Source of the DNA: Diprion similis
Taxonomy: Eukaryota > Arthropoda > Insecta > Hymenoptera > Diprionidae
DNA length: 64,000 nucleotides
Assembly (NCBI RefSeq): GCF_021155765.1
Contig: NC_060108.1
Location: 20,671,025-20,735,024, forward strand
Direction: 5' to 3'
This document shows, in pieces, positions 53,930 through 64,000 of the stretch. Under the pieces are notes generated by a model. It was not told the origin of the DNA. It was given only the letters and a program-made list of their open reading frames with translations, and made no database searches. Numbering within the stretch: the first letter of the stretch is position 1; the number at the start of each line of letters is the position of its first letter. Made by a program: the position numbers and the translations under genes.

Positions 53930-54709
53930 AACGATTACGCGCTGCAGTATAAACTCGCTGCAAATGACGGATCAAATGTTACAGTTAAAAATCAATGAAT
54001 GTCTACAAATTTTCTTCTTATCCCTTCAACTGTCGATTCTACGATATCCCCGATCTATTTTTTTTTCTTGCCCGGAGTTCAAGTAGCCTAATTGAGGTGA
54101 CTTGTCATCGATTCGGAGAAAAAAAATGTTGAATTGAAAATCTCAGAAAAGCACGGCTGATTTCAGAATTTTTCAATGAAAATTAAGCCGATTTCGTATG
54201 AAACTGGAATTAATTTATTAGTGCACCCTATGATCGTAAACACGCCAGAGGATTCGATCGCGCGGAGTCCAAACACGCTGTTAGCAGCGGGTCAGGGTTA
54301 CAATAAAAAACGAAAGATTTTCTTCGTAATTTCCCTGCTGTTCGTCTAACGCTCTTCATGATGAAATTTCTGCGTTCCTGAAGTCCAATTAGGCAAGAAA
54401 GGATCACACAAATCGATCCAGACAAAAAAATATCGCTCAACAGAAAGTGAGGCTAACCCCTTTGGATTTTTTATGGCAATTTCGTCGACTTTGGAAAATG
54501 CTGGAGTCGTTTCATTGATGCACTAGGTCGACGTTTTTTTTTCGACAGAAATCGACTGCGCCCAGTCCGAGTACGCTGCAAGCAATGGATCAAGAGTTGC
54601 TGCCAAAAATATCAAAAACTGGGTTTTCAGATCGACGGGAAAAGAAAATGACAAATTCAGAACGACAAAATTTGGTTTCAATACAGTTACAGTTAATTCA
54701 AACAAACCT
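53930..54709 (+). repeat. diverged left-edge copies of the 312-bp satellite
   Basis: About two and a half strongly diverged monomers. Landmarks in order: AATGACGGATCAAATGTTACAG near 53960, GGAATTAATTTATTAG near 54206, CGCGGAGTCCAAACACGCTG near 54258 and AGGCTAACCCCTTTGGATTT at 54450, then TCGACTGCGCCCAGTCCGAG near 54550. Each matches the core monomer at the expected spacing but with many substitutions and indels. This is the usual decay at the edge of a tandem array. Confidence 0.75.
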
Positions 54710-55055
54710 GAATTCTAATCCAAGTATTTATGTGCCAGTGTATTACAGTACGTGAACAATTGGTCAGATGAAAATAAATATACAGAAAATACGAAAAAGA
54801 AGATTGTATGTACATTCCAGGAAACAGGGGATCATTGCATATTAGGGTAGAAGAGTACAATACATATTGCCTTCAGTAGCCCATAAAAAGCGATGAATGG
54901 GATATTGATTGATATTGTTCGTAGATATGTAGGTATATTAAATTACGCCCTGCGCCTAGGTGCAATGTACAATACCTTCTCAAGCTACGATATGTGTAAC
55001 ATTGCGTTGTTTTGTCCAACCTGAATTTAAATAAATGGAAAAGTAAATGAATGGA
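54710..55055. other. unrelated ~350-bp interruption in the satellite edge
   Basis: Sequence here does not resemble the monomer, and the array's period is broken. It has no open frame of note and no obvious terminal inverted repeats. It may be a transposon fragment or host sequence between two array fragments. Confidence 0.5.
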
Positions 55056-55200
55056 GATTCATGTGTTTGCTTCATATATCCTCGGCTGCCCGTCAAACGC
55101 TCGATCTCGTATCTTTGCTGCGTTGCTCAAAGTCGAATTCGTCTGAATGGGGTCGCGCAATTCAATTTGAAGACGAAAGGAATCCCTTCCATGAAAGGTA
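55056..55200 (+). repeat. diverged partial satellite monomer
   Basis: Weak but ordered similarity to the second half of the monomer, leading into AGGCTACCCC at 55201, where recognisable monomers resume. Confidence 0.5.
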
Positions 55201-58200
55201 AGGCTACCCCGTTGAGATATTTGGTGATGATTTCGACGATTTTGTTGAATTGTGCCAACAGTATTTTTTGCGCTATTCAGACGTAATTTTGCGAGAGAAA
55301 TCGATTGGTCGCAGTCCTAATACGCTACGAGCGACGGATCGAAAGTTACAGCCGAAAAACTGCAGATTTTCATCGTCATTTCTGTGCTGTTGGTCCTACG
55401 CGTTTTTTAATGTGTTTTTGAGTTCCTGGGGTCCCAATTAGCCAGGAAACGGTCATACAAATCAATTCGGAGACCAGAAATTTTTAGCTCCAAAAATCGC
55501 AAGAAAAGTAAGGCTAACCCCTTTGGATTTTTGGCGAAAATTTCGACGACTTTGAAAAGTGCTGCAATTAATTCTTTAGGGTACTATTCCGACGTAATTT
55601 TGCGAGAGAAATCGATTGAGCGCAGTCCCAATACGCTGCGAGTGACGGATCGAAAGTTACAGCCAAATAACTGCAGATTTTCATCGTCATTTCTCTGCTG
55701 TTGGTCCTACGCGTTTTTTGATGTGTTTTTTGAGTTCCTGGGGTCCCAATTAGCCAGGAAACGGTCATACAAATCAATTCGGAGATCAGAAATTTTCAGC
55801 TTCAAAAATCGCAAAAACAGTAAGGCTAACCCCTTTGGATTTTTGGCGAAAATTTCGAAGACTTTGGAAAGTGCTGCAATTAATTCTTCAGGGCACTATT
55901 CCGACGTAATTTTGCGAGAGAAATCGATTAAGCGCAGTCCCAATACGCTGCGAGCGACGGATCGAAAGTTCCAGCCAAAAAAACTGCAGATTTTCATCGT
56001 CATTTCTCTGCTGTTGGTCGTACGCGGTTTTTAATGTGTTTTTCGAGTTCCTGGGGTTCCAATTAGCCAGGAAACGGTAATACAAATCAATTCGGAGACC
56101 AGAAATTTTTAGCTCCAAAAATCGCAAAAAAAGTAAGGCTAACCCCTTTGGATTTTTGGCGAAAATTTCAACGACTTTGAGAAGTGCTGCAATTAATTCT
56201 TTAGGGTACTATTCCGACGTGATTTTGCGAGAGAAATCGATTAAGCGCAGTCCGAATACGCTGCGAGTGACGGATCGAAAGTTACAGCCCAATGACTGCA
56301 GATTTTCATCGTCATTTCTCTGCTGTTGGTCCTACGCGTTTTTTGATGTGTTTTTTGAGTTCCTGGGGTCCCTATTAGCCAGGAAACGGTCATACAAATT
56401 AATTCGGAGACCAGAAATTTTTAGCTCCAAAAATCGCAAAAAAAGTAAGGCTAACCCCTTTGGATTTTTGGCGAAAATTTCGACGACTTTGAAAAGTGCT
56501 GCAATTAATTCTTTAGGGTACTATTCCGACGTAATTTTGCGGGAGAAATCGATTAAGCGCAGTCCCAATACGCTGCGAGTGACGGATCGAAAGTTACAGC
56601 CCAATAACTGCAGATTTTCATCGTCATTTCTCTGCTGTTGGTCCTACGCGTTTTTTAATGTGTTTTTTGAGTTCCTGGGGTCCCAATTAGCCAGGAAACG
56701 GTCATACAAATTAATTCGGAGACCAGAAATTTTCAGCTCCAAAAATCGCAAAAAAAGTAAGGCTAACCCCTTTGGATTTTTGGCGAAAATTTCAACAACT
56801 TTGAAAAGTGATGCAATTAATTCTTTAGGGTACTATTCCGACGTAATTTTGCGAGAGAAATCGATTGAGCGCAGTCCCAATACGCTGCGAGTGACGGATC
56901 GAAAATTACAGCCATTTAACTGCAGATTTTCATCGTCATTTCTCTGCTGTTGGTCCTACGCGTTTTTTAATGTGTTTTTTGAGTTCCTGGGGTCCCAATT
57001 AGCCAGGAAACGGTCATACAAATCAATTCGGAGATCAGAAATTTTCAGCTTCAAAAATCGCAAAAACAGTAAGGCTAACCCCTCAGGATTTTTGGCGAAA
57101 ATTTCAACGACTTTGAAAAGTGCTGCAATTAATTCTTTAGGGTACTATTCCGACGTAATTTTGCGAGAGAAATCGATTAAGCGCAGTCCTAATACGCTGC
57201 GAGCAACGGATCGAAAGTTACAGCCGAAAAACTGCAGATTTTCATCGTCATTTCTCTGCTGTTGGTCCTACGCGTTTTTTAATGTGTTTTTTGAGTTCCT
57301 GAGGTCCCAATTAGCCGGGAAACGGTCATACAAACCAATTCGGAGACCAGAAATTTTAAGCTCCAAAAATCGCAAGAAAAGTAAGGCTAACCCCTTTGGA
57401 TTTTTGGCGAAAATTTCGACGACTTTGAAAAGTGCTGCAATTAATTCTTTAGGGTACTATTCCGACGTAATTTTGCGAGAGAAATCGATTAAGCGCAGTC
57501 CTAATACGCTGCGAGCAACGGATCGAAAGTTACAGCCGAAAAACTGCAGATTTTCATCGTCATTTCTCTGCTGTTGGTCCTACGCGTTTTTTAATGTGTT
57601 TTCTGAGTTCCTGGGGTCCCAATTAGCCAGGAAACGGTCATACAAATCAATTCGGAGATCAGAAATTTTCAGCTCCAAAAATCGCAAAAAAAGTAAGGCT
57701 AACCCCTTTGGATTTTTGGCGAAAATTTCGACGACTTTGAAAAGTGCTGCAATTAATTCTTTAGGGTACTATTCCGACGTAATTTTGCGAGAGAAATCGA
57801 TTAAGCGCAGTCCCAATACGCTGCGAGTGACGGATCGAAAGTTACAGTCAATTAACTGCAGATTTTCATCGTCATTTCTCTGCTGTTGGTCCTACGCGTT
57901 TTTTAATGTGTTTTCTGAGTTCCTGGGGTCCCAATTAGCCAGGAAACGGTCATACAAATCAATTCGGAGATCAGAAATTTTCAGCTTCAAAAATCGCAAA
58001 AACAGTAAGCCTAACCCCTCTGGATTTCTGGCGAAAATTTCAACGACTTTGAAAAGTGCTGCAATTAATTCTTTAGGGTACTATTCCGACGTAATTTTGC
58101 GAGAGAAATCGATTAAGCGCAGTCCCAATACGCTGCGAGTGACGGATCGAAAGTTACAGTCAATTAACTGCAGATTTTCATCGTCATTTCTCTGCTGTTG

Positions 58201-61200
58201 GTCCTACGCGTTTTTTAATGTGTTTTCTGAGTTCCTGGGGTCCCAATTAGCCGGGAAACGGTCATACAAATCAATTCGGAGATCAGAAATTTTCAGCTCC
58301 AAAAATCGCAAAAAAAGTAAGGCTAACCCCTTTGGATTTTTGGCGACAATTTCAACGACTTTGAAAAGTGCTGCAATTGATTCTTTAGGGTACTATTCCG
58401 ACGTAATTTTGCGCGAGAAATCGATTAAGCGCAGTCCCAATACGCTGCGAGTGACGGATCGAAAGTTACAGCCAATTAACTGCAGATTTTCATCGTCATT
58501 TGTCTGCTGTTGGTCCTACGCGTTTTTTAATGTGTTTTTCGAGTTCCTGGGGTCCCGATTAGCCAGGAAACGGTCATACAAATCAATTCGGAGATCAGAA
58601 ATTTTCAGCTCCAAAAATCGCAAAAAAAGTAAGGCTAACCCCTTTGGATTTTTGGCGAAAATTTCGACGACTTTGAAAAGTGCTGCAATTAATTCTTTAG
58701 GGTACTATTTCGACGTAATTTTGCGAGAGAAATCGATTAAGCGCAGTCCTTATACGCTGCGAGCAACGGATCGAAAGTTACAGCCGAAAAACTGCAGATT
58801 TTCATCGTCATTTCTCTGCTGTTGGTCCTACGCGTTTTTTAATGTGTTTTTTGAGTTCCTGAGGTCCCAATTAGCCGGGAAACGGTCATACAATCCAATT
58901 CGGAGACCAGAAATTTTTAGCTCCAAAAATCGCAAGAAAAGTAAGGCTAACCCCTTTGGATTTTTGGCGAAAATTTCGACGACTTTGAAAAGTGCTGCAA
59001 TTAATTCTTTAGGGTACTATTCCGACGTAATTTTGCGAGAGAAATCGATTAAGCGCAGTCCTAATACGCTGCGAGCAACGGATCAAAAGTTACAGCCGAA
59101 AAACTGCAGATTTTCATCGTCATTTCTCTGCTGTTGGTCCTACGCGTTTTTTAATGTGTTTTCTGAGTTCCTGGGGTCCCAATTAGCCAGGAAACGGTCA
59201 TACAAATCAATTCGGAGATCAGAAATTTTCAGCTCCAAAAATCGCAAAAAAAGTAAGGCTAACCCCTTTGGATTTTTGGCGAAAATTTCGACGACTTTGA
59301 AAAGTGCTGCAATTAATTCTTTAGGGTACTATTCCGACGTAATTTTGCGAGAGAAATCGATTAGGCGCAGTCCTAATACGCTGCGAGCAACGGATCGGAA
59401 GTTACAGCCGAAAAACTGCAGATTTTCATCGTCATTTCTCTGCTGTTGGTCCTACGCGTTTTTTAATGTGTTTTCTGAGTTCCTGGGGTCCCAATTAGCC
59501 AGGAAACGGTCATACAAATCAATTCGGAGATCAGAAATTTTCAGCTCCAAAAATCGCAAAAAAAGTAAGGCTAACCCCTTTGGATTTTTGGCGAAAATTT
59601 CGACGACTTTGAAAAGTGCTGCAAATTATTCTTTAGGGTACTATTCCGACGTAATTTTGCGAGAGAAATCGATTAAGCGCAGTCCTAATACGCTGCGAGC
59701 AACGGATCGAAAGTTACAGCCGAAAAACTGGAGATTTTCATCGTCATTACTCTGCTGTTGGTCCTACGCGTTTTTTAATGTGTTTTCTGAGTTCCTGGGG
59801 TCCCAATTAGCCAGGAAACGGTCGTACAAATCAATTCGGAGATCAGAAATTTTCAGCTCCAAGAATCGCAAAAAAAGTAAGGCTAACCCCTTTGGATTTT
59901 CGGCGAAAATTTCAACAACTTTGAAAAGTGCTGCAATTAATTCTTTAGGGTACTATTCCGACGTAATTTTGCGAGAGAAATCGATTAAGCGCAGTCCCAA
60001 TACGCTGCGAGTGACGGATCGAAAGTTACAGCCATTTAACTGCAGATTTTCATCGTCATTTCTCTGCTGTTGGTCCTACGCGTTTTTTAATGTGTTTTTT
60101 GAGTTCCTGGGGTCCCAATTAGCCGGGAAACGGTCATACAAATCAATTCGGAGACCAGAAATTTTCAGCTCCAAAAATCGCAAGAAAAGTAAGGCTAACC
60201 CCTTTGGATTTTTGGCGAAAATTTCGACGACCTTGAAAAGTGCTGCAATTAATTCTTTAGGGTACTATTCCGACGTAATTTCGCGAGAGAAATCGCTTAA
60301 GCGCAGTCCCAATACGCTGCGAGTGACGGATCGAAAGTTACAGCCAATTAACTGCAGATTTTCATCGTCATTTCTCTGCTGTTGGTCCTACGCGTTTTTT
60401 AATGTGTTTTTTGAGTTCCTGGGGTCCCAATTAGCCGGGAAACGGTCATACAAATCAATTCGGAGACCAGAAATTTTTAGCTTCAAAAATCGCAAGAAAA
60501 GTAAGGCTAACCCCTTTGGATTTTTGGCGAAAATTTCGACGACTTTGAAAAGTGCTGCAATTAATTCTTTAGGGTACTATTCCGACGTAATTTTGCGGGA
60601 GAAATCGATTAAGCGCAGTCCCAATACGCTGCGAGTGACGGATCGAAAGTTACAGCCAAATAACTGCAGATTTTCATCGACATTTCTCTGCTGTTGGTCC
60701 TACCCTTTTTTCAATGTGTTTTATGAGTTTCTGGGGTTCCAATTAGCCGAGAAACGGTCATCCAAATCAATTCGGTAACCAGAAATTCTTGGCTTCAAAA
60801 ATCGCAAAAAAAGCAAGGCTAACCCCTTTGGATTTTTCATGAAAATTTCGACGACTTTGAAAAGTGCTGCAATTAAACCTTTAGGGTACTATTCCGACGT
60901 AATTTCGCGAGAGAAATCGATTAAGCGCAGTCCCAATACGCTGCGAGTGACGGATCGAAAGTTACAGCCAAATAACTGCAGATTTTCATCGTCATTTCTC
61001 TGCTGTTGGTCCTACCCTTTTTTCAATATGTTTCTTGAGTTCCTGGGGTTCCAATTAGCCGAGAAACGGTCATACAAATCAATTCGGAAACCAGAAATTT
61101 TTGGCTTTAAAAATCGCAAAAAAAGCAAGGCTAACCCCTTTGGATTTTTGGCGAAAATTTCGACGACTTTGAAAAGTGCTGCAATTAATTCTTCAGGGTA

Positions 61201-64000
61201 CTATTCTGACGTAATTTTGCAAGAGAAATCGATTAAGCGCAGTCCCAATACGCTGCGAGTGACGGATCGAAAGTTACAGCCAATTAACTGCAGATTTTCA
61301 TCGTCATTTCTCTGCTGTTGGTCCTACGCGTTTTTTAATGTGTTTTTTGAGTTCCTGGGGTCCCAATTAGCCGGGAAACGGTCATACAAATCAATTCGGA
61401 GACCAGAAATTTTTAGCTCCAAAAATCGCAAGAAAAGTAAGGCTAACCCCTTTGGATTTTTGGCGAAAATTCCGACGACTTTGAAAAGTGCTGCAATTAA
61501 TTCTTTAGGGTACTATTCCGACGTAATTTTGCGGGAGAAATCGATTATGCGCAGTCCCAATACGCTGCGAGTGACGGATCGAAAATTACAGCCAAATAAC
61601 TGCAGATTTTCATCGTCATTTCTCTGCTGTTGGTCCTACCCTTTTTTCAATGTGTTTTATGAGTTCCTGGGGTTCCAATTAGCCGAGAAACGGTCATACA
61701 AATCAATTCGGTAACCAGAAATTTTTGACTTCAAAAATCGCAAAAAAAGCAAGGCTAACCCCTTTGGATTTTTCATGAAAATTTCGACGACTTTGAAAAG
61801 AGCTGCAATTAAACCTTTAGGGTACTATTCCGACGTAATTTCGCGAGAGAAATCGATTAAGCGCAGTCCCAAGACGCTGCGAGCAACGGATCGAAAGTTA
61901 CAGCCGAAAAACTGGAGATTTTCATCGTCATTACTCTGCTGTTGGTCCTACGCGTTTTTTAATGTGTTTTCTGAGTTCCTGGGGTCCCAATTAGCCAGGA
62001 AACGGTCATACAAATCAATTCGGAGATTAGAAATTTTCAGCTTCAAAAATCGCAAAAAAAGTAAGGCTAACCCTTTGGATTTTTGGCGAAAATTTTAACA
62101 ACTTTGAAAAGTGCTGCAATTAATTCTTTAGGGTACTATTCCGACGTAATTTTGCGAGAGAAATCGATTAAGCGCAGTCCCAATACGCTGCGAGTGACGG
62201 ATCGAAAGTTACAGCCATTTAACTGCAGATTTTCATCGTCATTTCTCTGCTGTTGGTCCTACGCGTTTTTTAATGTGTTTTTTGAGTTCCTAGGGTCCCA
62301 ATTAGCCAGGAAACGGTCATACAAATCAATTCGGAGATCAGAAATTTTTAGCTCTAAAAATCGCAAGAAAATTAAGGCTAACCCCTTTGGATTTTTGGCG
62401 AAAATTTCGACGACTTTGAAAAGTGCTGCAATTAATTCTTTAGGGTACTATTCCGACGTAATTTTGCGAGAGAAATCGATTAAGCGCAGTCCTAATACGC
62501 TGCGAGCAACGGATCGAAAGTTACAGCCGAAAAACTGCAGATTTTCATCGTCATTTCTCTGCTGTTAGTCCTACGCGTTTTTTAATGTGTTTTCTGAGTT
62601 CCTGGGGTCCCAATTAGCCAGGAAACGGTCATACAAATCAATTCGGAGTAAAGAAATTTTCAGCTCCAAAAATCGCAAAAAAAGTAAGGCTAACCCCTTT
62701 GGATTTTTGGCGAAAATTTCAACAACTTTGAAAAGTGCTGCAATTAATTCTTTAGGGTACTATTCCGACGTAATTTTGCCAGAGAAATCGATTAACCGCA
62801 GTCCCAATACGCTGCGAGTGACGGATCGAAAGTTACAGTCAATTAACTGCAGATTTTCATCGTCATTTCTCTGCTGTTGGTCTCACGCGTTTTTGAATGT
62901 GATTTTTCAGTTCCTGGGGTCCCAATTAGCCAGGAAACGGTCATACAAATAATTTCGGAGACCAGAAATTTTTAGCTCCAAAAATCGCAAAAAAGCAAGG
63001 CTAACCCCTTTGGATTTTTCATGAAAATTTCGACGACTTTGAAAAGAGCTGCAATTAAACCTTTAGGGTACTATTCCGACGTAATTTCGCGAGAGAAATC
63101 GATTAAGCGCAGTCCCAAGACGCTGCGAGCAACGGATCGAAAGTTACAGCCGAAAAACTGGAGATTTTCATCGTCATTACTCTGCTGTTGGTCCTACGCG
63201 TTTTTTAATGTGTTTTCTGAGTTCCTGGGGTCCCAATTAGCCAGGAAACGGTCATACAAATCAATTCGGAGATTAGAAATTTTCAGCTTCAACAATCGCA
63301 AAAAAAGTAAGGCTAACCCCTTTGGATTTTTGGCGAAAATTTTAACAACTTTGAAAAGTGCTGCAATTAATTCTTTAGGGTACTATTCCGACGTAATTTT
63401 GCGAGAGAAATCGATTAAGCGCAGTCCCAATACGCTGCGAGTGACGGATCGAAAGTTACAGCCATTTAACTGCAGATTTTCATCGTCATTTCTCTGCTGT
63501 TGGTCCTCCGCGTTTTTTAATGTGTTTTTTGAGTTCCTAGGGTCCCAATTAGCCAGGAAACGGTCATACAAATCAATTCGGAGATCAGAAATTTTTAGCT
63601 CTAAAAATCGCAAGAAAATTAAGGCTAACCCCTTTGGATTTTTGGCGAAAATTTCGACGACTTTGAAAAGTGCTGCAATTAATTCTTTAGGGTACTATTC
63701 CGACGTAATTTTGCGAGAGAAATCGATTAAGCGCAGTCCTAATACGCTGCGAGCAACGGATCGAAAGTTACAGCCGAAAAACTGCAGATTTTCATCGTCA
63801 TTTCTCTGCTGTTAGTCCTACGCGTTTTTTAATGTGTTTTCTGAGTTCCTGGGGTCCCAATTAGCCAGGAAACGGTCATACAAATCAATTCGGAGTAAAG
63901 AAATTTTCAGCTCCAAAAATCGCAAAAAAAGTAAGGCTAACCCCTTTGGATTTTTGGCGAAAATTTCAACAACTTTGAAAAGTGCTGCAATTAATTCTTT
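55201..64000 (+). repeat. 312-bp tandem satellite array (28 monomers, runs off the window)
   Basis: Using AGGCTAACCC as a marker, monomers start at 55201, 55511, 55823, 56136 and then every 312 bp to 62064, followed by 62375, 62687, 62998, 63310, 63622 and 63934. That is 28 full units plus a partial last one. Core units differ by only a few substitutions; single-base indels occur mainly near the two ends of the visible array. One unit (56448-56759) has 18 CpG by hand count, so CpG is not depleted. All units are in the same orientation. A stop-free frame runs through them (see findings), but I do not regard it as a gene. It could be pericentromeric or other heterochromatic satellite; location is not visible. 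Confidence 0.97.
56726..56793 (+). repeat. conserved inverted repeat inside the satellite monomer (example unit)
   Basis: GAAATTTTC and CCAAAAATC at 56726-56747 pair with GATTTTTGG and GAAAATTTC at 56775-56793, giving 18 possible base pairs with a 4-versus-1 base internal loop and a 27-base terminal loop. The same dyad recurs at every monomer junction with only slight variation (TTTTTAGC for TTTTCAGC in some units). Confidence 0.8.

Noticed and set aside
56156-60778. A 1,540-residue repeat protein gene
   Set aside because: Open only because the satellite period is a multiple of three. It has no ATG start, no splice or promoter context, and replacement changes as common as silent ones.
55201-64000. 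Hammerhead ribozyme in the satellite, as known for some animal satellites
   Set aside because: CGAAA occurs (in GGATCGAAAGTTAC), but no CTGANGA core lies at the right distance on either strand.
55201-64000. CENP-B box in the monomer
   Set aside because: AGGAAACGGTCA resembles half of the box, but the essential TTCG part is missing on both strands.

Overview
The window is AT-rich animal DNA with compact introns (mostly 60-500 bp, GT-AG) and looks like an insect genome. The strongest marker is a hemolectin-type giant clotting protein carrying discoidin, chitin-binding and von Willebrand modules. Metazoan VPS13D, Cosmc, an hSac2/TPRG1L-like gene and two animal SWEET genes agree with this. Hymenoptera is my best guess for the order, but that is inference.

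Layout. (1) 1.5-6.5 kb, minus strand: two tandem SWEET sugar-transporter genes with the same first two exons but different later intron content; a 360-bp foldback element lies between them. (2) 7.66-24.05 kb, plus strand: a complete VPS13D gene (23 exons plus a predicted 27-nt microexon, about 4,000 residues, one exon of 6.75 kb). (3) 24.9-27.35 kb, plus strand: a TPRG1L-like hSac2-domain gene. (4) 28.8-30.5 kb, plus strand: a C1GALT1C1 (Cosmc)-like gene, the presumed chaperone of the core-1 O-glycan galactosyltransferase. (5) 32.2-52.9 kb, plus strand: a 49-exon hemolectin gene of about 4,262 residues with five VWD units, three discoidin domains and a C-terminal cystine knot. (6) 53.9-64.0 kb: a satellite array that runs off the right edge. 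Its monomer is 312 bp; older diverged copies and a ~350-bp interruption precede about 28 well-conserved monomers.

I joined exons by hand from splice sites and conserved protein motifs. For all five gene types the summed exon lengths are divisible by three, which supports the models. The genes do not form an operon-like unit; they are ordinary neighbouring eukaryotic genes.

The least ordinary element is the satellite. Because 312 is a multiple of three, a stop-free frame repeats through it for up to 1,540 codons, but this frame almost entirely lacks ATG and its variants are not biased to synonymous sites, so I treat it as non-coding. Each monomer carries a conserved inverted repeat. The array contains two monomer families, local higher-order duplications and a decaying left edge.
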